From contig JAAFIF010000088.1 in the NCBI GenBank assembly GCA_013298625.1, positions 1 to 40,533 of the forward strand: a DNA stretch of 40,533 nucleotides, given 5' to 3'. Below the pieces are notes generated by a model. That model searched no databases. It saw nothing but the letters and a program-made list of their open reading frames with translations, and was not told the DNA's origin. The stretch is from Myxococcales bacterium (GTDB taxonomy: Bacteria; Myxococcota_A; Polyangia; Polyangiales; Ga0077539). Below are positions 8,076-16,841 of the stretch, one piece after another. Each line of letters starts with the position of its first letter. Position 1 is the stretch's first letter. The position numbers and the translations under genes were made by a program.

Positions 8076-8567
8076 TCACGACTCCCACCACGCGCGCAAG
8101 ACGTCGCCGCGGTCATCGTGGCCGTCGGCGTCGACGGTGACCTCGAAGAACTCCCACCACGCGCGGTCTCGCGCCGCGTCGGGCACGAGCGGAAGCGAGA
8201 GCGAGAGGCTGTCGAGCACGACCGCGCCGTCGCTCGTTCGATGCGAGCGCGCGAAGCCGCCGGCTCTGGCCGCGGGTGACCACCGCGCGACGTAGCGGGC
8301 GAGCGTCTCGGCGCTGGGCGCGCACGGGGTGGCGCAGGTGGTTCGCGAGAGAAATCCCTCGGTGATCAGCGCTTCGATCCGCGCGAAGTCCAGCGCCTCG
8401 ACGATCTTCACGCCGCCCACATAGCGAACCGAGCGCGCGTCGAGCAGCTCGTCGCGACGAAAGATCGACGGACGAGGGATCAGCGGCTGCGTGCGCTCGG
8501 CGCGATCGCCGCGATCGATGCGCGCGCGGGGCGCGCTGCCCGGGGACTGCAGTGCGATGGTCATCAT
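8076..8567 (-). CDS. Hypothetical protein
   Basis: A 163-residue protein of unknown function. It has no signal peptide and no membrane segment. The middle 'VRYVGGVKIVEALDFARIEALITEGFL' and the acidic end 'EFFEVTVDADGHDDRGDVLRAWWES' are protein-like and free of the low complexity seen in the shadow frames. The frame is open to 8753, but the upstream part is Arg/Pro-rich and overlaps palindromic DNA, so the paired ATGs at 8567/8564 are preferred. It converges on the previous gene and is divergent from the kinase gene, about 175 bp away. Confidence 0.6.
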   Translation of the reverse strand: MMTIALQSPGSAPRARIDRGDRAERTQPLIPRPSIFRRDELLDARSVRYVGGVKIVEALDFARIEALITEGFLSRTTCATPCAPSAETLARYVARWSPAARAGGFARSHRTSDGAVVLDSLSLSLPLVPDAARDRAWWEFFEVTVDADGHDDRGDVLRAWWES

Positions 8568-8657
8568 GGGCAGCGGGGCGTTGCGCGAGGTGTTCCACCG
8601 GCAGCGTGGCGGATGAGCGGTGATTTTGCGGGAGATTCTTCGGGACGGGGTGGCGGT

Positions 8658-8703
8658 CCGCCATGGCGGCCGCCATGGCGGTGGGTGGCGGCCGCCATGG
8701 CGC
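8658..8703. repeat. Cluster of three CCGCCATGGCGG palindromes
   Basis: Two perfect 12-bp palindromes CCGCCATGGCGG abut at 8658-8669 and 8670-8681. A third copy with one mismatch lies at 8692-8703. The cluster lies 40 bp before the proposed GTG start of the kinase-LRR gene and about 90 bp from the divergent hypothetical gene. It could be a multi-site operator or a local repeat expansion. The ATGs inside it are unlikely starts, because they would give an Arg/Gly-rich leader. Confidence 0.55.
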
Positions 8704-8742
8704 GCACCGCGCCCGACGATCCGGGCTATCCTGCGCGACGCA

Positions 8743-10329
8743 GTGTCCATCAACGACGAGGTTCAGCGGCTGCGCCAGGGTTCGGAGGCGCGCATCGGCG
8801 TGGTTTTGTCCGACAAATACCGGATCGAATCGCTGCTCGGCTTCGGCGGGACCGCGGCGGTCTACGTCGCCACCAACGTCGTGGTCGGCAGGCCCTGCGC
8901 CATCAAAGTGCTGCACGGAGAGCACAAGCGCGAGCCCGAGATCGTCGAGCGCTTTCGGCGCGAGGCCTTCGCGGCCAACCGCATTCGCGTCGAAGGACAG
9001 CCGCACCCCAACGTCGTCGACATCATCGACGCGGGCGAGAGCGACGGGCACCTCTACCTCGTGCAAGAGCTCTTGCGCGGAGAAACGCTGGCCGAATACC
9101 TGCTCGAGCAGAGCGGCGGGCGCCTCGCGCCCGAGGTGATCGTCGCGCTCATGCGCCCTGTCATCCACGCGATCGCCACCGCGCACGCCGCCGGCGTGGT
9201 GCACCGGGACATCAAGCCCGACAATGTGTTTCTCGTGGATCGATCAGCGCTCGGCAGGCCGCCGTTGCCCAAGGTGCTCGACTTCGGGATCGCGCAGCTG
9301 CGCGACGCGCGCATCACGGTCAACGACCGGTTTCACGGGACGCCGTCGTACATGGCGCCAGAGACCTTCGGCGCGCCCGCTTCGGTCGACGCGCACGCGG
9401 ACGTGTGGGCGCTCGGGCTCACGATCTACGAGGCGATCACCGGGCAAAACCCCTTCGATCGCGGCGATCAGCCCTGGTTCGCGATCATGCACGCGGTGCA
9501 AAACGAGTCGCCGCCGCCGCCCGAGGGCGTCGAGCCCGCGCTGCGATCGGTGCTGCGCCGCTGCTTGCAGAAGAAGCCCGAGCACAGGTTCGACGACGCG
9601 GCGCACTTGCTCGCGGCGCTCGACGCCAGCATGGAGCCGGACAACACGCTCGACGTCGCGCAGGGAACGAGCGCCGAGCGGCTGCGCGAGTCCGTCGCGG
9701 GCAGCGAGCTGCGCTGCAACGGGCTCAGGTTCGTCGGGCCGTGGTCGGGCGTCGGCGAAGTGCTCGCGGTGGCCACGCTCGAAGAGTTCTACCCGCTGCG
9801 CGCGCTGCACTTGTGCGAGCCGCCGAGCGAGGACACCTTGCGGCGCAACGCGCGCAACTCTGGGGGAAACGAAATCTGCGCGGCGCTCTCGCAGCACCCT
9901 TCGTTTCGCACGCTCTCGAGCCTCGAGATCGCCGGCGGCGGCGTGAGCGTGGTGGGCGTCGCGGCGCTGGCCGACAGCGAGGCCTTCGCGACGCTCGAGA
10001 CCCTCAACCTCAGCCACAATCGACTGGGCGACCTCGGCGCGGTGACGCTCGCGGACGCGCCGCACTTGTCCTGGCTGAGCCACTTGGATCTGTCGACCAA
10101 CGCGATCGGCAACGAGGGCGCGAAGGCCATCGCGGCGGGCTCGCTCGTGGGCTTGCGTCACCTGGACTTGTCGCACAATCGCATCGGCGACGAGGGCGCG
10201 AAGGCCATCGCAGAGAGCGCGAAGCTCGCGTCGCTCGAGAGCGTCAACCTCGACGGAAACCCGATCTCGCCCGAGCTCGCCAAGGAGCTCAGAGACCGCG
10301 GGGACAAGCTGTATTTGCTCAGCACTTGA
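8743..10329 (+). CDS. Ser/Thr protein kinase fused to C-terminal leucine-rich repeats
   Basis: A 528-residue protein from a GTG start. Residues about 27-290 are a Hanks-type kinase with all key residues: glycine loop 'GFGGTAAVY', Lys55 in 'CAIKVL', HRD at 154-156 ('VVHRDIKPDN'), DFG at 180-182 and 'MAPE' at 204-207. After a region of about 100 residues without a clear motif come leucine-rich repeats of the RNase-inhibitor type, for example 'LETLNLSHNRLGDLGA' and 'LRHLDLSHNRIGDEGAKAI', to the C-terminus. No membrane segment is visible, so it should be a cytosolic kinase with a protein-binding tail. An ATG at 8620 is in frame but would add a repeat-encoded Arg-rich leader. Confidence 0.9.
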   Translation: MSINDEVQRLRQGSEARIGVVLSDKYRIESLLGFGGTAAVYVATNVVVGRPCAIKVLHGEHKREPEIVERFRREAFAANRIRVEGQPHPNVVDIIDAGESDGHLYLVQELLRGETLAEYLLEQSGGRLAPEVIVALMRPVIHAIATAHAAGVVHRDIKPDNVFLVDRSALGRPPLPKVLDFGIAQLRDARITVNDRFHGTPSYMAPETFGAPASVDAHADVWALGLTIYEAITGQNPFDRGDQPWFAIMHAVQNESPPPPEGVEPALRSVLRRCLQKKPEHRFDDAAHLLAALDASMEPDNTLDVAQGTSAERLRESVAGSELRCNGLRFVGPWSGVGEVLAVATLEEFYPLRALHLCEPPSEDTLRRNARNSGGNEICAALSQHPSFRTLSSLEIAGGGVSVVGVAALADSEAFATLETLNLSHNRLGDLGAVTLADAPHLSWLSHLDLSTNAIGNEGAKAIAAGSLVGLRHLDLSHNRIGDEGAKAIAESAKLASLESVNLDGNPISPELAKELRDRGDKLYLLST

Positions 10330-10362
10330 ATTCGTGTGCAGAGCGCCCCTCCCGCGCGCGCG

Positions 10363-12450
10363 CTACGGAGAGACGTACACGATGAAGCCGTCGGCGCCGC
10401 CGGCGCCGGGGACGAAGCCGAGGCCGAGGTTTCCGCCGAAGGTGAAGACGCCGCCCCAGACCGCGGAGTTGTCCGGCGCGACGGCCACCGAGTTGCCGAC
10501 GTCGTCACTGGCGCCCTGCACGGTGGGCACGCTGCGGGGGCGCCAATCGGCGTCGAAGCCGGCGACAAACGCGTCGGCGCCGAAGCGATACGTGTCGATC
10601 GGACCCAGACCGAAATCGAAGCCGTGTCGCATCATGCCCGCGAGCATCCAGCGTCCGTCCGGGCCGCGCGCGATCGCGTTGGCCCCGTCGTCGTTCTCCG
10701 AGCCCCAGATGCGCGGCATCGACACGACCCCGCGGGTGCTCACCGGAACCACGATCACGTCCGCCCCCCGCGCCGCGATGGTCATCCCGAGCGGGTACTC
10801 AGCGGTCCCGCGAAAATACCCGGCCGCCATGATGTTTCCGCTGCCGTCGTACTCGAGGCCCTGCACCGAGTCGTCCTCGGCGCCGCCGAAGCGCTCGGCC
10901 CACAGCGGCGTCCCCACGCTGTCGGTCGCAGCGATGAACCCGTCGGTCTGCCCTCGCGACACCAGCGCCGAACGCCCCCAGGTGAGCGACGCTTCGATCG
11001 CGCCGCCGAAGTACACGCTGCCCGCGGCGTCGAGCAGCACCGACTGCACACGGTCGTCGTTGACCCCGCCGAAGGCGCGCGCCCAGATCGGCCTGAACGT
11101 CGCTGGGTCCATCGCGAACACCAGCCCGTCGTCGCGCCCGGCCGAGACCAGCCGCGTGGCGCCGATGCGCACTTCGTCCGAGAATCTCCCGCCGAAAACA
11201 AGTCGGCCCGCGCGATACGAGACCGAGGTGATGCCTTCGAAGCCCGTTCCGCCGACGACGAAGACCGCGCGCTCGGCGCCCGTCGCAGGGTCGAGCGAGA
11301 GCGCGAAGCCGTCGAGCTGCCCCGGGCCCATGATGGTGCCCTGGGTGCTCGTGACGAGCTCGCCCGTGAAGTATCCACCGACGAACAGCCGGCCATCCGC
11401 GGTGGCCGTCACCGCCATCGCTTCATCCTGCCCGCGGCCGCCGATGGCGCGGGCCCAACGCAGCGTCCCTGCGCTCGTGTAGCTCGCGACGAACGCGTCG
11501 TTGCGCCCGCGGTTCATCAGCGTCGTCGTCCCGAGCATCATGGGGGCAGCAAACGATCCCGCGACGTACACGTTGCCCGCAGGATCGATGGCCACGCCGT
11601 GCACCGCGTCGTCGCCCGGCGTCCCGAAGGTGATCGCCCAGCGCGGCCGAAGTGTGTTCACCACGCACGCGCCCATCGAGCACATCCCCGACGGACAACG
11701 CACGTCGCAGCGACCGCAGTTCGACGGGTCGCTCAAGAGATTGACGCACGACTGCGCGCAGCGGCTCATGCCCGCGCCCGAGCAAGGGACGTCCTCGCAG
11801 CGCCCGAGCGAGCAGCGCTGCGTCGAGGCGCACGCGCGACCGCACGCGCCGCAGTTGGCTGGGTCGAAGCGCGGGTCCGTGCAGGTGGCGCCGCATTGGG
11901 TCAGCCCTTCGCGACAGGTGGCCATCACGCACGCGCCATCGACGCACGCGCGCCCGGCGCCGCACGCGTTGCCGCAGCGGCCGCAGTGTCGAACGTCCTG
12001 CGAAAACTGCGCGCAATCCGCGCCGCACCGCTCGAAGCCCTGCTGGCACGTCGCCGGATCGCAGCGCCCCGCGACGCACGCCACGCCGCGATCACAGGGG
12101 TTGCCACAGGCGCCGCAGTGGTCTGGGCTCGTCACCGGGTCGAAGCACGCGTCGCCGCAGCGGACGCGGCCTGCGGGGCAGTTTCCATCGTCGCAGCGGC
12201 CGTCGAGACAGACCACGGCGAAGGGACACACCACGCCGCAGCCACCGCAGTTGGTTCGGTCATTGGTCGTGTCGACGCAGACCTCGCCGCAGAGCGACGC
12301 GCCCGTGGGGCACGGACCCGACGCCTCGACGCCAGAGTCCCGCACGATCGCGCCGTCTGGCCGGACCACGGGGGCGCCGCACGCCGCGAGCGCCGCTGCG
12401 CACAAAAACCAGGACGAGACGTGGGCATGGGCAGAGCGCGGGTGGTTCAT
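10363..12450 (-). CDS. Cys-rich repeat and beta-propeller lipoprotein
   Basis: A 695-residue exported lipoprotein with a lipobox 'AALAAC' (Cys24). Residues about 45-270 contain five or six Cys-rich repeats of the pattern N/HCGxCGxxC, each followed by GxxCxxGxC, as in Stigmatella-type repeats common in large myxobacterial surface proteins. Residues about 275-690 form a series of roughly 50-residue blades with 'YVAGSF', 'FVGGYFTGE', 'YFGGAIEAS' and 'WARAFGG' motifs, typical of SBBP/propeller repeats. It is probably displayed on the cell surface; the ligand is unknown. A hairpin at 12517-12549 lies between it and the next lipoprotein gene upstream, so it probably has its own promoter. Confidence 0.85.
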   Translation of the reverse strand: MNHPRSAHAHVSSWFLCAAALAACGAPVVRPDGAIVRDSGVEASGPCPTGASLCGEVCVDTTNDRTNCGGCGVVCPFAVVCLDGRCDDGNCPAGRVRCGDACFDPVTSPDHCGACGNPCDRGVACVAGRCDPATCQQGFERCGADCAQFSQDVRHCGRCGNACGAGRACVDGACVMATCREGLTQCGATCTDPRFDPANCGACGRACASTQRCSLGRCEDVPCSGAGMSRCAQSCVNLLSDPSNCGRCDVRCPSGMCSMGACVVNTLRPRWAITFGTPGDDAVHGVAIDPAGNVYVAGSFAAPMMLGTTTLMNRGRNDAFVASYTSAGTLRWARAIGGRGQDEAMAVTATADGRLFVGGYFTGELVTSTQGTIMGPGQLDGFALSLDPATGAERAVFVVGGTGFEGITSVSYRAGRLVFGGRFSDEVRIGATRLVSAGRDDGLVFAMDPATFRPIWARAFGGVNDDRVQSVLLDAAGSVYFGGAIEASLTWGRSALVSRGQTDGFIAATDSVGTPLWAERFGGAEDDSVQGLEYDGSGNIMAAGYFRGTAEYPLGMTIAARGADVIVVPVSTRGVVSMPRIWGSENDDGANAIARGPDGRWMLAGMMRHGFDFGLGPIDTYRFGADAFVAGFDADWRPRSVPTVQGASDDVGNSVAVAPDNSAVWGGVFTFGGNLGLGFVPGAGGADGFIVYVSP

Positions 12451-12516
12451 GGCAGTGCTGACCGGCGTTCATGTGCAACGGACGCGCCCAACTCGTCCAC
12501 CGTCGAGCGGGCCCGA

Positions 12517-12549
12517 AACGACCGCGCGATCGGCCGCCGTGCGGTCGTT
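12517..12549 (-). terminator. Hairpin between two lipoprotein genes
   Basis: AACGACCGC (12517-12525) and GCGGTCGTT (12541-12549) form a perfect 9-bp stem with a 15-nt loop. On the minus strand the stem ends in TT and is followed by one more T, giving TTT. It lies between the stop of the upstream lipoprotein gene (12597) and the start of the next (12450), fitting a terminator of the former. Confidence 0.45.
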
Positions 12550-12596
12550 GACTCCCCCCACCGTCACTTCTCGCACACCCCTTGTCGGGCAGCCGG

Positions 12597-14195
12597 TCAA
12601 CGCCCCCAGGCGTTTTGGGGACGGATGCAGGCCGAGAGGTTTCCCGGCGAGCCGCAGCGCGCGAAGGTGCAGCCGCCGATTTGCGTGGTGATGCGGCCGA
12701 CGATCCACAGGTCGCTTCCGTCCGACGAGCCGCGGTACGGGCCCAGCCGAACGGGCTCGCTCTCGAACACCACGCTGCCGCCGCAGTACACCCTGGCGAC
12801 GACCGGCGTCGTGCGGCCTTCGTCCAAGCGAAACACGTGCACGCCGACGTCGTACGATCCGCCCGCCGCCGCGCGGACGATGTTGATGTTCTCGGGGCCC
12901 GGCAGGTCGTCGGTGTGATCGACGTCGAGCTGCGGGTTGTTGATGACGCCCGCGGGATCCCACTCGATCGCCATGGGGTCCGTGCAGATTTCACCGGGCA
13001 TTCCGCAGCGGCAATTGGCGTAGAAGCACGTGGCGTTGTTGGGGGCCGTGCCGCCCCAGCGCCCCATGTTGAGCGCGGTGTTCGCGACGTGCAGGTCGAT
13101 GTCGCCGCAGCGGTTGCCGCCGGGGTTGGCGATGTCGCAGGCGGGGTTGGATCGATCGGTGTTCCACACGATTTCGACGCGGATGGCCTCTTCGCTGGCC
13201 GAGAGCGCGCGCGTGGTGCAAAAGGCGCTGTTTCCGCGGTCGTTGGTGGCCGTGAAGCGGTAGGTCCAGTTGCCTGCGACGTCGAAGGTGAACTGCGACG
13301 CGATCGTGTTCGGCGAGCGCAGCATCGCCGTCGACGTGATCGGTCGATCGACGATTTCCCAGCGATACGTGAGCGGCCGCATCGTGCGCGACTGCGCCTG
13401 GCCCATCAGGCTGACCATCGCGAAGGGCCGCGAGTTGGTGTCGGGCGGGCACATCACGATCACGTCGGGATCCGCGTGAAGGTTCGTCTGGCACGAAGCC
13501 GTGTTGCCTTCGCTGTCCCGCGCGGTGAGCCGCAAGCGCCAGTCTCCGAGCGCGTCGAGCACCATGCGCGACGAGGTGTTGTCGATCGGCGTCGGGTTGG
13601 CCGACGAGCCCGCGGGTCGGGTCTGAACCTCCCAACGGACCGTCACTGGCCGCATCAAGCGCGAGCGCGCGCGGGCCTCGAGCGGGACCGTGGCGCCCTG
13701 AAAATTGCTCTGATCGTTGGGACACAGCAGGTCGATCGCGCTCTCGACGTCCGCGCGGGTCTCGCACGAGGCCATGTTTCCCAGGTCGTCTCGCGCGGTG
13801 AAGCGAAAGCGAAACTCGCCGCCCACGTCGAAGCGGATCGACGCGGTCGCGGTGGTCTCTGCGGTCAGCGACGCCATCGAGTCCATCGGTCGACGGGTGA
13901 GCTCCCACTGGTACGTCAGCGGTCGACCGACGTTCGAGCTCGCAGACCCCGCGAGAGGAACGGTCAGCGTCTGCGTCGACCGAATCGGCGCCGGACACGC
14001 GACGGTCACCGTCGGAGCAACAGCGTCCGGCAGCGAATCGGGCCGCGAATCGCGCAGCACGTCGGCGACCGCGTCGGTTCGCACCACGTCGAGCGGCGGC
14101 GGGGGTGGAGGCGTCTTGTCGAGCAGCGCCGAGCGCGCTCCGCACGCCGTGAGCGAGAGCATCGAACCAAGCAGAATCGTGCGTCGAAGGATCAT
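12597..14195 (-). CDS. Lipoprotein with PKD-like repeats and a YfaP-like C-terminal domain
   Basis: A 532-residue lipoprotein whose signal peptide ends at the 'SLTAC' lipobox (Cys18), followed by Pro- and Asp-rich linkers. Three roughly 95-residue repeats follow, each with 'PVTVRWEVQTRP' or 'PLTYRWEIVDRP' and ending in 'RFTATNDRGNSAFC'-like strands. They resemble Ig/PKD-like domains with a conserved Cys. The C-terminal 200 residues contain 'GDIDLHVA', 'GPENINI' and 'YDVGVHVF', resembling the DUF2135/YfaP pattern. It should be anchored on the cell surface, possibly in adhesion or polysaccharide contact. Function is unknown. The frame is open upstream; the ATG at 14195 is fixed by the signal peptide. 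Confidence 0.82.
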   Translation of the reverse strand: MILRRTILLGSMLSLTACGARSALLDKTPPPPPPLDVVRTDAVADVLRDSRPDSLPDAVAPTVTVACPAPIRSTQTLTVPLAGSASSNVGRPLTYQWELTRRPMDSMASLTAETTATASIRFDVGGEFRFRFTARDDLGNMASCETRADVESAIDLLCPNDQSNFQGATVPLEARARSRLMRPVTVRWEVQTRPAGSSANPTPIDNTSSRMVLDALGDWRLRLTARDSEGNTASCQTNLHADPDVIVMCPPDTNSRPFAMVSLMGQAQSRTMRPLTYRWEIVDRPITSTAMLRSPNTIASQFTFDVAGNWTYRFTATNDRGNSAFCTTRALSASEEAIRVEIVWNTDRSNPACDIANPGGNRCGDIDLHVANTALNMGRWGGTAPNNATCFYANCRCGMPGEICTDPMAIEWDPAGVINNPQLDVDHTDDLPGPENINIVRAAAGGSYDVGVHVFRLDEGRTTPVVARVYCGGSVVFESEPVRLGPYRGSSDGSDLWIVGRITTQIGGCTFARCGSPGNLSACIRPQNAWGR

Positions 14196-14640
14196 TGCGA
14201 GCGGTCCCTTGCGGAGCGTCCCTGCGCCGCGCCCGACTCCCCGCGCGAGACCGGCGCGGGGCGACGAGGGCAGAGACAGAAAGGCTCTCGACTGTTTGTG
14301 TGCGAGCGGCGTGCCGCCCTTCGAACTTTGGCCGGCACTGTAGAGCACCCATCGTCGGGGCGCGAACTCCGAGCGTGCGGAGCGCGCAGCGATCATTGTG
14401 CGAATACCAACGAAATTCTCACGCAATCGGGCGTTCGGCCCCGCGCAGCAGCGCGTCACCGCGCGGCGCAGCGCTCGGTCTCCGTTCGCAGGCGAAGTGT
14501 TCACAGAACCCGAGCGCCGCCCAGCATCGACGGCGCCGGCGCGGCGCGAAGTGGCACACCCACCGTGGCGCGGCGCTCACGCTGCGCCCGCCGTCGCGCC
14601 GCGCTGGCCTCGATGGTGGGCAGCGCCGCTCGTTCGATCG
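14196..14640. other. Intergenic region without a recognised gene
   Basis: These 445 bp lie between the start of the lipoprotein gene and the stop of the DUF72 gene, both on the minus strand. Reading frames here are Arg/Ala-rich shadows. The AT-richer patch around 14398-14420 is a plausible place for the lipoprotein promoter, but no clear -35/-10 pair is visible. Confidence 0.45.
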
Positions 14641-15654
14641 CTACGTCGCTACGGCGTCGACGAGCTCTGCGGTGAGGTCTTTTGCGCCCAACACCGCGTA
14701 GTTCGAGTTGCAGTTGTTGAACACGACGTGCACGGACTCGGCCTTCTGCGCGAGCGACTGCACCTTGTCGACCCAGGGGCGAAGCTCGTCGGGGCTGTAC
14801 AGATACGCGTACTTCTCTTGCACGCTGACGGGCTTGTCCCAGACGTCTCTGCGTCGGCCGTGAAAGCGCACGACGGCGAGCGAGGGGTCGGACACTGCGA
14901 CGTGCGCGGGCATGCTGTTGCGGTGGCCTTGGGGCTCGTCGACGCACACGTACGCCGCGCGAATGTCCCGCAGCCAGTCGATCACGCGCTCGAAGCGAGA
15001 GGGTTCGCCCCAGCTCGCGTGGCGAAACTCGACCGTGGCAGGGATCGTTCCGAGCCGCTCGCGCGCCCGCTCGACGACGCGCGCGTTGCCTCGGGTCGCG
15101 TCGAGCCACGGAGGAAACTGAAGCAGCACGGACCCGAGCTTGCCCGCCTCGCGAAGCGGCGAGATCCCGTAGAGAAATCGCTGCCAACACGCGTCGGTCA
15201 CCGCGTCGTCGACCCGATCGGCGCTCACGCGCGTGTCGTTCGACCCGAGGGCGACACGCAGCTCGAGCGGAAGTCGGCTCGCGTCGACGGCGTGTCCGGT
15301 GAGCAGCGAGAACGCCTTGATGTCGAAGACGAAGTCTCCCGGCGTTCGTTCGACCCAGCGCCGCGCGACCTCGACGTTGGGCAGGGCGTAGTAGGTCGCG
15401 TCGACCTCGACGAGCGAGAAGTGCTTCGCGTAGAAGCGCAGCTTGTCTTCAGCGCTTCGCGCGGCGGGCGGGTAGAAGCGGCCGCTCGCGATCAAGCTCG
15501 GGTCGGTCCATCCAGCGGTGGCCATCGCGACGTTGCCGAGCCGCGCGGGCAGCGGCGCGCGCGCGGCGAGCGCGGTGGCCTCGCGAAGGAGCGCCCCGTC
15601 TTCGCCGGGCGACGCGTCGAGGTCGAGATCGAAGAGCGTCGGGCTCAGCACCAC
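14641..15654 (-). CDS. DUF72 domain-containing protein
   Basis: A protein of about 337 residues with a TIM-barrel-like DUF72 domain. Motifs are 'MATAGWTDPSL', 'FSLVEVDATYYALPN', 'FVFDIKAFSLLTG', 'LGSVLLQFPPWLD', 'ATVEFRHASW', 'YVCVDEPQG', 'VVRFHGR' and 'VHVVFNNCNSNYAV'. The family is widespread and its reaction is unknown; the fold resembles endonuclease IV-type or isomerase barrels. An N-terminal extension 'PTLFDLDL' is typical of one subgroup. The start is uncertain: GTG codons at 15654 and 15651 suit that subgroup, while the frame remains open to an ATG at 15834 with an unlikely Arg-rich leader. Confidence 0.85.
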   Translation of the reverse strand: MVLSPTLFDLDLDASPGEDGALLREATALAARAPLPARLGNVAMATAGWTDPSLIASGRFYPPAARSAEDKLRFYAKHFSLVEVDATYYALPNVEVARRWVERTPGDFVFDIKAFSLLTGHAVDASRLPLELRVALGSNDTRVSADRVDDAVTDACWQRFLYGISPLREAGKLGSVLLQFPPWLDATRGNARVVERARERLGTIPATVEFRHASWGEPSRFERVIDWLRDIRAAYVCVDEPQGHRNSMPAHVAVSDPSLAVVRFHGRRRDVWDKPVSVQEKYAYLYSPDELRPWVDKVQSLAQKAESVHVVFNNCNSNYAVLGAKDLTAELVDAVAT

Positions 15655-15876
15655 GGAGAAGAGTGTCGCGCACCCTGCGCCGAGCGCACAAAAGCTGCGC
15701 GCAATTGACAGAAATCGATGATTGACGCGCAGGCGGATGTCCCGGATTGTCGCTGTCCTAAGCCACGACCGCGACGGGGATCGTAGTGTTCCCCGTGCGC
15801 GGCAGTGGTTTGACTTGATTTCAATCGCGCTCATCCGCTCCGGTCATCTGCGATGCCCGTCGCGGGCGCGGTATAG

Positions 15877-15882
15877 AAGGAG
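15877..15882 (+). promoter_or_regulatory. Ribosome binding site AAGGAG
   Basis: AAGGAG stands 8 nt before the ATG at 15891 and fixes the start of the TerB-like gene. Most other genes in this window lack so clear a site. Confidence 0.7.
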
Positions 15883-15890
15883 TCTCGCAG

Positions 15891-16445
15891 ATGGCTTCGG
15901 AGAAGACAGAGCAGCTCTCGCAGCTGAAGTCGGTCGTCCACGCAAAGGGCGGCCATCACGTGTTTGCTGCGGCGAAGTCCGCGCTGGCGGCGCGCGGCAA
16001 AGAAGCGCCCCTCGCGAGCAACGGCGACGACGACGAGCAGGCAGGGCGGCACGCGCTGGCGACGTTCGACGCGGCGTTCTTGATGGCGGCGTCCGACGGG
16101 GTGGTCTCGGACGACGAGATCGACGAGCTCAGCGAGATCTTGTCGATGATGACCGACGGAAGCGCGAGCGACGACGACCTCGGCTACTTGCTCGACAATT
16201 TCGCGGAGGCCTTGCAGCAAGAGGGGCTCGACGAGCGGCTCGCCAACATCGCCGACGCGCTCGACACCGAGGACGCGCGGCGGCTGGCGTTCGTGACGGC
16301 CTGCGGGATCGCGTACCTCGACGGGCAAGTGACCGAAGAAGAAGAAGCGCTGTTCGCGACGTTGGCGAAGGCGCTGCGCATTCCGGTCGAAGAGGCCAAC
16401 GGGCTGCTCGAAGAGATCGAGAAGGCGCTCGAGATCGAGGCCTGA
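15891..16445 (+). CDS. TerB-like (TerB/DUF533-type) protein
   Basis: A 184-residue acidic helical protein. The pattern 'TFDAAFLMAASDGVVSDDEIDEL' followed by 'RLAFVTACGIAYLDGQVTEEEEALFATLAKAL' is the doubled helix-turn-helix of the TerB family, with paired acidic residues after 'DG'. In tellurite-resistance operons TerB binds metal ions and works with TerC at the membrane, but stand-alone copies such as this one have no proven role. No other ter gene is nearby. A strong AAGGAG site precedes the ATG. Its stop lies only 4 bp from a duplicated 3' fragment of the convergent lipoprotein gene. Confidence 0.8.
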   Translation: MASEKTEQLSQLKSVVHAKGGHHVFAAAKSALAARGKEAPLASNGDDDEQAGRHALATFDAAFLMAASDGVVSDDEIDELSEILSMMTDGSASDDDLGYLLDNFAEALQQEGLDERLANIADALDTEDARRLAFVTACGIAYLDGQVTEEEEALFATLAKALRIPVEEANGLLEEIEKALEIEA

Positions 16446-16449
16446 GCGC

Positions 16450-16572
16450 TCAGGGGATCGAGCAGACCGACTCGAATCCGGGGGAGCACTCGGCGCCGCG
16501 GCACGCGCGGCAGACGTCGGATCCCGAGCAATATTGCAGGCGAATCGTCGCAGCACCGCCGCCGCCGGGCGC
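16450..16572 (-). pseudogene. Duplicated 3' end of the 17100-17984 lipoprotein gene
   Basis: Positions 16454-16572 repeat 17104-17222 (119 bp, one visible difference, G for A, near 16482). They encode the last roughly 40 residues of that lipoprotein, including 'RLQYCSGSDVCRACRG'. This copy ends in TGA where the gene copy ends in TAG. It has no start or signal peptide and reads upstream into repeat DNA, so it is a non-functional fragment. It lies 4 bp from the stop of the TerB-like gene, which may mark the original 3' end before the repeats entered. Confidence 0.8.
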
Positions 16573-16591
16573 GCGAGGGCGAACGGCGTAC

Positions 16592-16807
16592 GGCGCGCCA
16601 TCAAGCTGGCGCGCTTGCGCGTGGCAGAGCCAACGTGCGCCCTGGCATCCGCCAGGGCTGAGGCAACCGGGGTTCTCCCACTGAAACACCCGCGCTTCAT
16701 CACGCTGCCGCGCCCGTACGCTCCCCATCACCTGCCTCAGCTCGGGCCTCGTGCCCGAGCGCTTGTAGGCTGCGCCGCACGCAAGCGCGCCGACTCGACG
16801 GCGCGCC
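16592..16807. repeat. REPIN/MITE-like element, copy 1
   Basis: A unit of about 216 bp bounded by GGCGCGCC at both ends, with inverted arms of about 80 bp. Each arm holds two hairpins. The outer one is GCGCGCCA/TGGCGCGC on the left and its G-C-closed equivalent on the right. The inner ones are GCCCTGGC-ATCC-GCCAGGGC (16639-16658) and GCTCGGGC-CTCGT-GCCCGAGC (16740-16760). TGAGGCA follows each inner hairpin toward the centre. It is preceded by GCGCGAGGGC, which also precedes copy 2. It encodes nothing. Confidence 0.75.
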
Positions 16808-16841
16808 GCCCGCGCTCCAGCAGGACCGCGCGAGGGCGTAC

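Noticed and set aside
8620..8742. ATG start at 8620 for the kinase-LRR gene
   Set aside because: It would translate the palindrome cluster into an Arg/Gly/Trp-rich leader unlike a kinase N-terminus. The GTG at 8743 fits better.
15835..15876. Promoter from TTGACT (15809) and TATAGA (15872) before the TerB-like gene
   Set aside because: The spacing is far too long and the TATAGA overlaps the ribosome binding site.
15891..16445. Tellurite-resistance operon
   Set aside because: Only a TerB-like gene is present; no terC, terD or terZ neighbours.
16470..16495. tRNA T-arm-like sequence (GACTCGAATCC)
   Set aside because: It is part of the coding sequence for the lipoprotein's C-terminus, occurs again in the gene copy, and no acceptor, D or anticodon arms are present.
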